In this document: positions 41,761 through 48,818 of the stretch, in pieces | Layout of the letters: every line of letters starts with the position of its first letter | Position numbering within the stretch: position 1 is the stretch's first letter | From: Streptomyces sp. ISL-43 | Lineage (GTDB): Bacteria; Actinomycetota; Actinomycetes; Streptomycetales; Streptomycetaceae | DNA: 48,818 nt | NCBI RefSeq assembly: GCF_018614195.1 | Contig: NZ_JAGGOT010000040.1 | Coordinates: 1 to 48,818, forward strand | Direction of reading: 5' to 3' | The notes under the pieces: model-generated | Seen by the model: only the letters and a program-made list of their open reading frames with translations | Told to the model about the DNA's origin: nothing | Databases searched by the model: none | Made by a program: the position numbers and the translations under genes

Positions 41761-42642
41761 TCAGCCGCATTCGTCGACGACGTCGCCGATGAAGTCGAGC
41801 AGCTCCGCGGGCAGCCCCGCGCCGCCCCCGCGGGCGGCGATCCCGGCGAGCCCGCCGCGAACGAGGCGCATGCCGCTGATGATCCGGTGCACCTCGGCGT
41901 CGTCGCTCCTGAAGAACAGCGGCGGAACGGCCAATGCCGCCGCCAGCGCTTCCAGTACCCCGTCGGACACGGCCTGCGTCTCGCCCGTACGCAGGCTGCG
42001 CACCATCGCTTCGGTCAGCACCTCGGCGCCGGCCTTGAGGTTGGCGTGTGCCGCGATCTCCGCGTCCGAGGGATGGGGGGCCGCGTAAGTCTGCTCGAGC
42101 AGGTAGCCGATCTTCTCCGCGAGACTGCGCGGCAGCCGGGCGGGCGCCGGCGACGGGGCCGGCGACGTCGGCGGGGCATCGGGTACGTGACGGTGCGCCG
42201 GGGCGGGTGACGCGTCCCGCCGGCCCGCCTCGAAGGACCGGTCCTGGGCGGCGAGCAGCTCGGCGGCGCTCACCCCGTACGCGTCGGCCAGGAGCGGGAC
42301 GAACCTGTCGGAGAGGCGCCGCTTGCCGCGCTCGGCATTGGCCACCGGCCCGGCACTGCGCGTTCCCGTGATGCCCGCCGTCTGGTACTGGCAGTAGCCC
42401 GCGTCGCAGCGCAGGTCCGCGAGGTCGGGAGGCGAGGTCCGGGGGAAGAGCTCGTCGAGGTCCATCGCGACCGCCTGGGCGAGAGCGGGGAGCTTCTCGC
42501 CGTCCGGCTGGGACTTGCCGCTCTCCCACCCCACGACCGCGGGGACGGTGACCCCGAGCTGATCCGCCACGTCCCTCTGGGTCAGGTCAGCGGCGCGGCG
42601 CACTCTGCGAAGCAAGGGTCCGTCGACGTGACGAACTGGCAT
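41761..42642 (-). CDS. XRE-family regulator with two HTH segments
   Basis: This 293-residue protein has a first XRE HTH (LLRRVRRAADLTQRDVADQL to VVGWESGKSQPDGEKL, residues 9-50) and a second HTH-like region (GITGTRSAGPVANAERGKRR, about 90-125). A Pro/Ala linker and a helical C-terminal domain (SDAEIAAHANLKAGAEVLTE) follow, of the kind seen in Streptomyces regulators linked to ImmA/IrrE-like proteins. The ATG at 42642 has GGAG about ten bases upstream. It faces the metallopeptidase-membrane pair and probably regulates it. Confidence 0.8.
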   Translation of the reverse strand: MPVRHVDGPLLRRVRRAADLTQRDVADQLGVTVPAVVGWESGKSQPDGEKLPALAQAVAMDLDELFPRTSPPDLADLRCDAGYCQYQTAGITGTRSAGPVANAERGKRRLSDRFVPLLADAYGVSAAELLAAQDRSFEAGRRDASPAPAHRHVPDAPPTSPAPSPAPARLPRSLAEKIGYLLEQTYAAPHPSDAEIAAHANLKAGAEVLTEAMVRSLRTGETQAVSDGVLEALAAALAVPPLFFRSDDAEVHRIISGMRLVRGGLAGIAARGGGAGLPAELLDFIGDVVDECG

Positions 42643-43103
42643 ATGGGTACTCCTGGGCTGCGTCGGGGGACGTAACTACTGTAGCCACCAACAAACTTGA
42701 TCGCTCCACTAAAGCTAGATAACTTCATTTCAGCGAAACTGACTTGGCACTCCCTGCCGTCTGCCGCGCCTGCGGCAGGCGTGCCGAGTCGCGCCCGCGG
42801 CAGGTTGCCGCAGCCGCGATTCCCCAGGGGGAGCAGATCACATGGGGGCGATCAGAACATGGGTACGCAAGCCTGCAGGAGAAACAGTGCGTCAACACCG
42901 CTCGGGGCGACGGCCCCATGCGCCGACGCGTCGCTGCGGGCTCCGCGCAGACTCCGGCGGAGACCGTGCCGCGCCCCCCTCGCGCACGCACCGCTGTGCC
43001 ACCCCGGCAGGGGTGCGGACCGTGCCACCCCGGCCGGTGGGCCTGTTCTCCCCGCCTTGCCCTTAGCCTCCCCGGCCGCGCACGTGGGACGGGTGCGTCC
43101 GGC
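42643..43103. other. Intergenic region with AT-rich promoter-like stretch
   Basis: The segment 42680-42750 is markedly lower in GC than its surroundings and lies just upstream of the XRE gene, so it probably holds that promoter and its operator. The rest to 43103 shows only shadow frames. Confidence 0.4.
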
Positions 43104-44297
43104 ATGAGCGTCGAGCACATGGCCATGGTGATCAACGCCGCCGGTCTCGACGGCCCCGAGAAACTGCTCCTGCTGGCCTACTGCAACCGTACGGATGCCC
43201 ACGGGTACTGCTGGCCGGGGCAGAGCCGCCTCGTCGACGACACCGGAACCTCCGCGGCCACGGTCAAGCGGGTCAAAGGACGCCTCATCCGGAAGAACTT
43301 GATCAAGTCGGTCAGGCGGATCAACCCCACGACCGGCGAGTCCATCACCAACATGACGCGGGTCAACCTGCCCCTGCTCAACTCGATGAAGCGGCCGCCG
43401 AAGGACTACGACGACAACACCATCCAGCAGCTCACCTTCGAACCGGAGGAACCCGCGCCGGCCAAGCGCGTACGCACCGTTTCAAAACCCGCCGACCTGC
43501 GGCCGGCTCAAGATGGGCCCGCCCCCTCCCACAGCGAGGCCACGCCCTCCCACCTGCGGACAGCTCAGGATGATCCCTCCCCCGGGCTCACCATGCGTCC
43601 GCACCCGGCTCAAGATGAGCCCGCAGGGGTACCCAACCTGAGCCCGCGGGCGGGTCAGCCTGAGCCACTAACCGTCAGGGAACCACCAGGGAACCATCAG
43701 AAACCCTTCCCGCCTTCCGAGGAACCGGGAGCGGACCACGCGGGAACCTCCCCCTGGCGGCCTTCGGACGGGGAGAAGCCCGAAGCGGTACCGAACACCG
43801 CGGGGGTCCGCCTCCTCACCGCGGTCGGCGTGCACGACCCGTCGCTGGCGCTGCACGGCAGCGTCCTGCGCGACCAGGCCAGGCGGCTGGACGTCCTGCT
43901 GGACGAGGGCTGGCTGCCCGAACAGCTGGCGCCCGGGCTCTCCCGCCCACTGCCCCACCCCGTCCTGACGAGTGTGGGCGCCTTGATGGCCGCGCGGATC
44001 ACGACCTTCGCGCAGTCACCCTGCCCGGCACGCCTGGGCGGAGAGCTTCCGCGGCCCGCGCGAGGTTCCTGGAACGGGACTGAGTACACGAAGCGGGAAC
44101 CGACCCCTGTTCCCCCCGCCTATGTCCACGGGGCATACGCGAGCGGTCCCCTCAGGGAGTGCGAGGAGTGCGGCCGGCCCGTTCTGATGGAGGGCGGCCT
44201 GTGCCCCCCGTGCGCGGGCTACGCCCGCTGCCACGCCTGCGGTACGTGGGTACGCCCGGGCACGGCCTGCCGCAAGTGCGCGGAGGCTCCGTCGTGA
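43104..44297 (+). CDS. Winged-helix protein with C-terminal zinc ribbons (replication-initiator-like)
   Basis: This 397-residue protein begins with a helix-turn-helix of the replication-initiator/DnaD-type winged-helix kind (LLLLAYCNRTDAHGYCWPGQ, TSAATVKRVKGRLIRKNLI). A Pro-rich linker repeats AQD(E/D/G)P-type units (about 140-215). The end has paired CxxC motifs (CEECGRP, CPPC, CHACG, CRKCAE) that would make two zinc ribbons. Similar proteins occur on Streptomyces plasmids and chromosome arms; a role in replication is inferred from architecture only. An upstream start at 42744 is less likely. Confidence 0.65.
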   Translation: MSVEHMAMVINAAGLDGPEKLLLLAYCNRTDAHGYCWPGQSRLVDDTGTSAATVKRVKGRLIRKNLIKSVRRINPTTGESITNMTRVNLPLLNSMKRPPKDYDDNTIQQLTFEPEEPAPAKRVRTVSKPADLRPAQDGPAPSHSEATPSHLRTAQDDPSPGLTMRPHPAQDEPAGVPNLSPRAGQPEPLTVREPPGNHQKPFPPSEEPGADHAGTSPWRPSDGEKPEAVPNTAGVRLLTAVGVHDPSLALHGSVLRDQARRLDVLLDEGWLPEQLAPGLSRPLPHPVLTSVGALMAARITTFAQSPCPARLGGELPRPARGSWNGTEYTKREPTPVPPAYVHGAYASGPLRECEECGRPVLMEGGLCPPCAGYARCHACGTWVRPGTACRKCAEAPS

Positions 44298-44328
44298 CCT
44301 GAACGCGCACGGCATCGGCCGTGCGCGG

Positions 44329-44364
44329 CGGCCGGCCCGGGCAAGCGACAGCCCGGGCCGGCCG
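44329..44364 (+). terminator. GC-rich hairpin after winged-helix gene
   Basis: A perfect 14-bp stem (CGGCCGGCCCGGGC and complement) around an 8-nt loop, 31 bp after the stop codon. There is no T-tract, so termination is probable but not certain. Confidence 0.6.
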
Positions 44365-44379
44365 CGTGGACGACACCGC

Positions 44380-44418
44380 TGCCGGGCGCCATTACCTCCG
44401 AGGTAATGGCGCCCGGCA
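44380..44418. repeat. Perfect 39-bp palindrome
   Basis: Two 19-nt arms meet at a single central C (44399). The inner part reads ATTACCTCCGAGGTAAT. It is followed on the plus strand by AAAAA, which does not fit a terminator in either direction. It lies 50 bp beyond the end of the recombinase-like gene. Confidence 0.85.
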
Positions 44419-44467
44419 AAAAGGGTCGCCCGTTTTCAACACGCAGCGCTTTGCGCCACCGGCCAGG

Positions 44468-45352
44468 TCAGACGCCGGCGGGGGCGGCCGGGGCCGGCGA
44501 GTGGGTGACGGCGTCGGCGGAGAGCTCGGAGGCGGTTTCCTCCAGGTCGGGGTGGGTGGCGGCCACGCCGCGCAGGATGCGCAGGAGCGACTGGGGTTCC
44601 AGGGGGCGGCCGTTGACGGTGGTGAAGAGGTGGCCGGTGTCGGGGAGTGCGGCCGCGCGGTACGGAAGGTACTCGTCGATGGCGCGGACGGCGTCGTGGT
44701 GGACGGGCTGGAGGCGCGTCGCGTCGCTGGCGGCGTTCTTCTGGGGGACGTCCCAGGTGGTGCGGTGCTGTTCCTGGTGGCGGCCGCGCAGGCGCATGGC
44801 GGCGATCTGGCCGGGGCGAAGGACGTCCTCCTCGGAGCCGCGGCCCCAGAGGTAGTGGTTGAGGCAGAGATAGACCAGGGCGCGGGCGCGGTGGGGGCTC
44901 TCGCGGCGGGTGCCCTGGTAGCGGTCGGCGGCCTGGGCGAGCCAGCGGCACTGGTCGGGGGTCCAGAGCTCGCGGCCGGGCAGACCGGCGGCGAAGTTGC
45001 CACCGCGCTGGAACTGCAGCGACTTGGCGGTGCCGACCGGTACGAGGCCGGGTCCGCCCGCGCCCGCCGGGGTCTCTAGCCAGCGGTAGAAGGAACGTAC
45101 GGCCCCGCAGGCGGCGTCGCGCGAGCGGGCCGCGCCGGCGTAGCCGACGGCCCACTCCTGCAGGGCCGCCGGCGTGGGCCGCAGATAGGCCTCGGGGTCC
45201 GGGAGCCCCCCACCGCCGCCGCAGCCCGCGGTGAGCCAGTGCAGGACCGCCGGCCGGTAGTGCTCGACGGCCTGGTAGCTGAAGTGGCCGCTCGCCTCGG
45301 AGTTCGGGCCCGCGAGCCACTGCTCGACGAGCCCGACGACGTCGTGATCCAT
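44468..45352 (-). CDS. Tyrosine-recombinase-like protein, incomplete
   Basis: This 294-residue protein has a core-binding-like N-terminal half (YRPAVLHWLTAG, LQEWAVGYAGAARSRDAA, FYRWLE) and part of a catalytic domain (RALVYLCLNHYLW, LRPGQIAAMRLRG, GHLFTTVNGRPLEPQSLLRI). The C-terminal HxxR and Tyr boxes are absent, and the box I arginine context is unusual. It may be a degenerate or regulatory integrase derivative. Confidence 0.55.
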   Translation of the reverse strand: MDHDVVGLVEQWLAGPNSEASGHFSYQAVEHYRPAVLHWLTAGCGGGGGLPDPEAYLRPTPAALQEWAVGYAGAARSRDAACGAVRSFYRWLETPAGAGGPGLVPVGTAKSLQFQRGGNFAAGLPGRELWTPDQCRWLAQAADRYQGTRRESPHRARALVYLCLNHYLWGRGSEEDVLRPGQIAAMRLRGRHQEQHRTTWDVPQKNAASDATRLQPVHHDAVRAIDEYLPYRAAALPDTGHLFTTVNGRPLEPQSLLRILRGVAATHPDLEETASELSADAVTHSPAPAAPAGV

Positions 45353-45731
45353 CGGACCAAATTAGCCGTTCGGGCCCGACAGCCCGCACGGCAGGGGCCC
45401 GGCGTTCCGCGGGAGGGGGCTGCCTCGCCATGCCACAGGGCCGGCTTTCACCTCGCCGACCCCGCGCACGACGCCGCGCTCGTGTCCACCGACTGACACC
45501 CCCCACGCCGCATGAGTCAGTTGTTCGGTCGGTGCCGATCTTCGAAGCTCTCGCCCTCGCGACACGCTGTGGACCCGGACACCGCGAGTTGCGAGACGGC
45601 TCGCCCAGGCTCATCCAGGCTTGTCGACGCGAGCCCAAAGAATTTCGGACGGCGATGTCGAGAACCTGTGGCTGGCTCCGTCCCCGTATTGAACGCGACC
45701 ACAATGGGCCGCACCAGCGAGGAGAAACACG
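45353..45731. other. Intergenic, no gene seen
   Basis: I see no supported frame. The last bases hold a GAGGAG ribosome site for the YciI-like gene, and the region upstream of it (about 45500-45720) probably contains its promoter. Confidence 0.4.
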
Positions 45732-46139
45732 ATGGCCAAGTACTTGCTTCTCAAGCACTACCGCGGCGCCCCGGCTGCGGTCAACGACGTGCCGATGGAG
45801 AAGTGGACGCCGGAGGAGATCTCGGCCCACGTGCAGTACATGCGCGACTTCGCCACCCGGCTCGAGGGGACCGGCGAGTTCGTCGACGGCCAGGCGCTCG
45901 CCCCCGGCGGCACCTTCGTCCGGTACGACGGCGAGGGCCGCCCGCCGGTCACCGACGGCCCGTTCGCCGAGACCAAGGACCTCATCGCCGGGTGGATGGT
46001 GATCGACGTCGACAGTTACGAGCGCGCCCTCGAACTGGCCGGAGAGCTGTCGGCCGCCCCCGGGGCAGGCGGGGAACCGATCCACGAGTGGCTGGAACTG
46101 CGCCCGTTTCTGGCCGAGCCGCCCGCCGTCACGGAGTGA
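45732..46139 (+). CDS. YciI-related (DGPF) protein
   Basis: This 135-residue protein has the DGPFAETKDLIAGWMVIDV signature of the YCII/PhnB-like DGPF family and a preceding GEFVDGQALAPGG. The family is almost always paired with a sigma factor of the kind that follows. It may modulate that sigma factor or act as a small-molecule enzyme. GAGGAG lies nine bases before the ATG. Confidence 0.85.
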   Translation: MAKYLLLKHYRGAPAAVNDVPMEKWTPEEISAHVQYMRDFATRLEGTGEFVDGQALAPGGTFVRYDGEGRPPVTDGPFAETKDLIAGWMVIDVDSYERALELAGELSAAPGAGGEPIHEWLELRPFLAEPPAVTE

Positions 46140-47293
46140 CCCCGTCCGTGGACGAGGCCCTGCTGCGCGGCCTCACCCCTGGTGTGCTCGCGATCCTCGT
46201 CCGCCGCGGAGCCGACTTCGCGGCGGCCGAGGACGCCGTGCAGGACGCGCTCGTCGAGGCGGTCCGCGTCTGGCCGGCCAGCCCTCCGCGGGATGCGAAG
46301 GGCTGGCTGGTCACCGTGGCCTGGCGCCGGTTCCTCGACGCGACCCGGGCGGATGCCGCCCGCCGCCGCCGTGAGGACCGCGTAGAGGAGGAATTGGCGC
46401 CCGGGCCCGCGCCCGGGGTGGACGACACGCTCCAGCTCTACTTCCTGTGCGCCCACCCGTCGCTGACGCCGTCGTCCGCCGTCGCGCTCACGCTGCGCGC
46501 CGTCGGCGGGCTGACCACCCGCCAGATCGCCCAGGCCTACCTGGTGCCCGAGGCGACCATGGCGCAACGCATCAGCCGGGCCAAGCGCACCGTCTCCGAC
46601 GTGCGCTTCGACCAGCCCGGCGACGTCGCCACCGTGCTGCGCGTCCTCTACCTGGTCTTCAACGAGGGCTACTCCGGCGACGTCGACCTCGCCGCCGAGG
46701 CCATCCGGCTCACCCGGCAGCTCGCGGCCGCCGTCGACCACCCCGAGGCGGCGGGGCTGCTCGCCCTCATGCTGCTCCACCACGCCCGGCGCGCCGCACG
46801 GACCGCGCCCGACGGCAGCCTGGTGCCACTCGCCGAGCAGGACCGCGGCCGGTGGGACACGCGGCTGATCGCCGAGGGCGTCGGGATCCTCCAGACGGCC
46901 CTCGCCCGTGACCGGCTGGGCGAGTTCCAGGCCCAGGCCGCCATCGCGGCACTCCACGCCGACGCACCGGCCGCCGAGGAGACCGACTGGGTGCAGATCG
47001 TCGAGTGGTACGACGAGCTCACGCGCCTGACCGACAGCCCCGTCGTCCGGCTCAACCGCGCGGTCGCCGTCGGGGAGGCCGACGGACCGCGCGCCGGCCT
47101 GGCGGCGCTCGCGGCGCTGGACGCCTCACTGCCCCGCCACGCCGCGGTGTCGGCGTACCTCCACGAGCGCGATGGCGACCTGGCGACGGCGGCACGGCTG
47201 TACGCCGAGGCAGCCCACAAGGCACCCAACCTCGCCGAGCGCGACCACCTGACGCGTCAGGCCGCCCGCCTCAACGCCCGCCGGTGTCGCTGA
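46136..47293 (+). CDS. ECF-type sigma factor with C-terminal TPR-like domain
   Basis: This sigma factor of about 385 residues has region 2 (AEDAVQDALVEAVRVWPASP, GWLVTVAWRRFLDATRADA) and region 4 (LTTRQIAQAYLVPEATMAQRISRAKR). A long helical C-terminal extension follows (VLYLVFNEGYSG, LNRAVAVGEADGPRAGL), typical of the large ECF group linked to YciI-like proteins. The GTG at 46136 overlaps the previous stop (GTGA); a GTG at 46148 has better ribosome-site spacing. No anti-sigma gene is adjacent; the extension is thought to take that regulatory role. Confidence 0.85.
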   Translation: MTPSVDEALLRGLTPGVLAILVRRGADFAAAEDAVQDALVEAVRVWPASPPRDAKGWLVTVAWRRFLDATRADAARRRREDRVEEELAPGPAPGVDDTLQLYFLCAHPSLTPSSAVALTLRAVGGLTTRQIAQAYLVPEATMAQRISRAKRTVSDVRFDQPGDVATVLRVLYLVFNEGYSGDVDLAAEAIRLTRQLAAAVDHPEAAGLLALMLLHHARRAARTAPDGSLVPLAEQDRGRWDTRLIAEGVGILQTALARDRLGEFQAQAAIAALHADAPAAEETDWVQIVEWYDELTRLTDSPVVRLNRAVAVGEADGPRAGLAALAALDASLPRHAAVSAYLHERDGDLATAARLYAEAAHKAPNLAERDHLTRQAARLNARRCR

Positions 47294-47376
47294 CGGGTCG
47301 CGCCCGGTTTTTGCCCCGGCGCTGGGGCCCCTGCTCGGCACGGACCGGCACGGGCGGGGACCTGGCTGCCCGCTTT

Positions 47377-47512
47377 AATTACTTGTAACAGATCTAGGGC
47401 CACCCACTTCCCCTCCCGCGGCGTACCAAGGTCCGGTACCCAAAGGTGCGGCGCGGGGCGGGACCCGGCGCCCTGAGGTTAGTGGGTGGCAAGCCGTCTG
47501 TTACAAGTAATT
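47377..47512. repeat. 136-bp element with nested inverted ends (MITE-like)
   Basis: The ends are perfect 16-bp inverted repeats (AATTACTTGTAACAGA and complement). A second inverted pair, GCCACCCACT/AGTGGGTGGC, lies just inside (47399-47408 and 47481-47490). The ends are AT-rich and the middle is GC-rich. It encodes nothing. No clear target duplication flanks it. It could be a miniature transposable element or a large operator. Confidence 0.7.
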
Positions 47513-47654
47513 CCTACACTGTGAGACGAAAGAGCAGGATCGTCATCCCACGGATCAAGGTCCCACTCATCGGCAAGAGCCGGCCACATGCGCCACAGCC
47601 TGGCCAGGGGCGGCCCGTGGAGGCGACGAAAGACCCCGCCCCTACGATGGGCCG

Positions 47655-48083
47655 ATGGCATCGATCAAGCAGTTCCAAGTCACCTTCGACTGCGCGGAAC
47701 CCGAGCGCCTCGCTCGTTTCTGGTGCGAGGTGTTGGGGTACGTCATACCGCCGCCACCGGAGGGGTTTGCCACTTGGGACGATTTCAAGCTCTCGCTGCC
47801 GCCTGAGCAGCAGGACGCATGGTTTGCCTGCAGTGATCCCTCAGGCGTGGGCCCACGCCTGTACTTCCAGCGCGTCCCCGAAGGGAAGGCCGCCAAGAAC
47901 CGGCTGCATCTTGACGTACGGGTCGGCACCGGACTCGTGGGTGAAGAGCGCCTCGCCGCACTCGAGGCCGAGTGCGCACGACTGGTCCCGCTCGGCGCGA
48001 TACACGTGCGAACGCTGTATGACGGCACTGATTCGTGCATCCCGATGCAGGACATCGAGGGCAACGAGTTCTGTATCGACTGA
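47655..48083 (+). CDS. VOC/glyoxalase-like domain protein
   Basis: This 142-residue protein has FQVTFDCAEPERLARFWCEV, RLYFQRVPEGKAAKNRLHLD and a C-terminal MQDIEGNEFCID, the pattern of the single-module glyoxalase-like (VOC) group common in actinobacteria. Its substrate is unknown. It stands alone with no visible partner. Confidence 0.85.
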   Translation: MASIKQFQVTFDCAEPERLARFWCEVLGYVIPPPPEGFATWDDFKLSLPPEQQDAWFACSDPSGVGPRLYFQRVPEGKAAKNRLHLDVRVGTGLVGEERLAALEAECARLVPLGAIHVRTLYDGTDSCIPMQDIEGNEFCID

Positions 48084-48169
48084 GTGGCCGCCAACGCGCC
48101 ACCTTCGCGAGTCGACCGGTGCGGTTCGCCATCACGAGGGTCGCCGTACCGCGGCGCGCCAGCAGGGTG

Positions 48170-48480
48170 CACCTCCCGCGATCGTCGACCGGGCCAGGAA
48201 CTCGGCGCGGGAAGACCGGGAGTACGCACGCTCGCGGGAATCCCGAGCTCGTGAGCAGGCCGGGCGGCGGTTGCAGGAGGCACAACGCGTCGCCACCGAG
48301 AGGGAACGGCGCCCGAGCCTCGCACCCGAGGCAGCCGGAGCCGAGAACGCGTTGCGCCTTCGCCTTCAGAACCTGCTGCAGACAGCTCGTCCACCGATAC
48401 AGACACCGCCCGCTCCGGCACCCCCGCCGCGACGGCAGGGCCCTGAGCAACGCCCACCGGGCCGAGGACTATCCCGGTAA
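48170..48480 (+). pseudogene. Possible remnant of a mobilization-type protein
   Basis: The frame reads VDRARNSAREDREYARSRES and onward through charged, Ala/Arg-rich coiled-coil-like sequence to a Pro-rich end. It resembles C-terminal tails of plasmid mobilization proteins, without any start or domain upstream. Low confidence. Confidence 0.3.
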
Positions 48481-48818
48481 GAAGCCGACCGGCCCCGCAT
48501 CGATGACGCTCGTTGAAACGACCGCCGTCCACAGCCGGCTTTGAGGACGCCCGGTCATCGGCGCCCAGGCCGCGCCGGCCGCCGAGCGGCCAGAGCTGAA
48601 GGTCTCATGATCCATCGCGCAGATGCTGGCTGCTCCGTTGGTCTGAGCGCCGCACACGGTGGCTTTGTTCACGAGAACCGGGCTCTGGCACACATTGCGT
48701 GAGTGACCTGGGGTGGCTTCATCGGGCTCGTGCACCCTCCGATCCGTGCTGGTTACTGGCCTGGTGCCTCCGGCTGTCGCAGGACCAGAAAGATCTTTCG
48801 CTGAGTAGGCCCGGAGCG
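48481..48818. other. Right edge, no convincing gene
   Basis: A minus-strand frame (48469-48735) with a segment NKATVCGAQTNGAASICAMD could be part of a small Cys protein, but I see no ribosome site or family match and leave it uncalled. Confidence 0.35.

Noticed and set aside
48469..48735. 88-codon minus-strand frame at the right edge
   Set aside because: No ribosome site, no recognisable domain and low-quality composition; left uncalled.
1..48818. CRISPR array, rRNA genes or complete insertion sequences
   Set aside because: No regularly spaced direct repeats with unique spacers, no rRNA-like stretch and no intact transposase gene was seen.

Overview
The window is very GC-rich actinobacterial DNA, almost certainly Streptomyces: strong third-position GC bias, GTG starts with GGAG/AAGGAG ribosome sites, a SARP regulator, a MobF relaxase and paired TetR regulators. 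All functional names come from reading the translated sequence; no search was run.

Left flank (1-13.97 kb): an accessory or plasmid-like region. It holds a methyltransferase, a Cys-pair protein, a pentapeptide-repeat protein, a frameshifted regulator remnant, a 1312-residue relaxase-helicase, an AbiEii-type nucleotidyltransferase pair, small secreted proteins and a tyrosine recombinase. It is rich in palindromes and phased repeats.

Centre (14.1-39.2 kb): a biosynthetic gene cluster whose gene set matches valanimycin-type azoxy (N-N bond) biosynthesis joined to a fatty-acid-derived amine supply. FabH, FabF, ACP and FabI would build an acyl chain. An aldehyde dehydrogenase-family enzyme and a class III aminotransferase would turn it into an alkylamine. 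A VlmH-like flavoenzyme with a VlmR-like reductase would N-hydroxylate it. A VlmA-like transferase would add serine from seryl-tRNA charged by a dedicated SerRS (VlmL-like). A small membrane protein (VlmO-like) and a diiron protein (VlmB-like) would make the N-N bond and oxidise it to azoxy. A lipid-kinase homologue and an MmgE/PrpD protein (VlmJ/VlmK-like) would dehydrate the serine-derived part. A desaturase with a ferredoxin could make a chain alkene. Two MFS exporters, two paralogous TetRs and a SARP complete the set. The predicted product is an azoxy compound with a long, possibly unsaturated alkyl chain and a dehydrated (vinyl-type) end.

Main discovery: directly beside the seryl-transferase gene lie two tandem 94-nt serine-tRNA-like genes (19739-19832 and 19863-19956). 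Acceptor stem, discriminator G, D arm, long variable arm and T arm all look like tRNA-Ser. The anticodon arm does not: it is a longer bulged hairpin with a 6-nt loop and no readable anticodon. The copies differ at only four bases, all in two hairpin loops. They lie behind a triple TCAG repeat with 11-bp spacing, and the same array, on the coding strand, precedes the desaturase operon and the 11-gene main operon. I infer that they are non-decoding tRNAs that carry serine to the azoxy pathway under SARP control.

Right flank (39.4-48.8 kb): an HExxH metallopeptidase-like/membrane-protein/XRE neighbourhood, a replication-initiator-like winged-helix protein, a recombinase-like protein beside a 39-bp palindrome, a YciI-like/sigma-factor pair, a 136-bp inverted-repeat element and a VOC protein.
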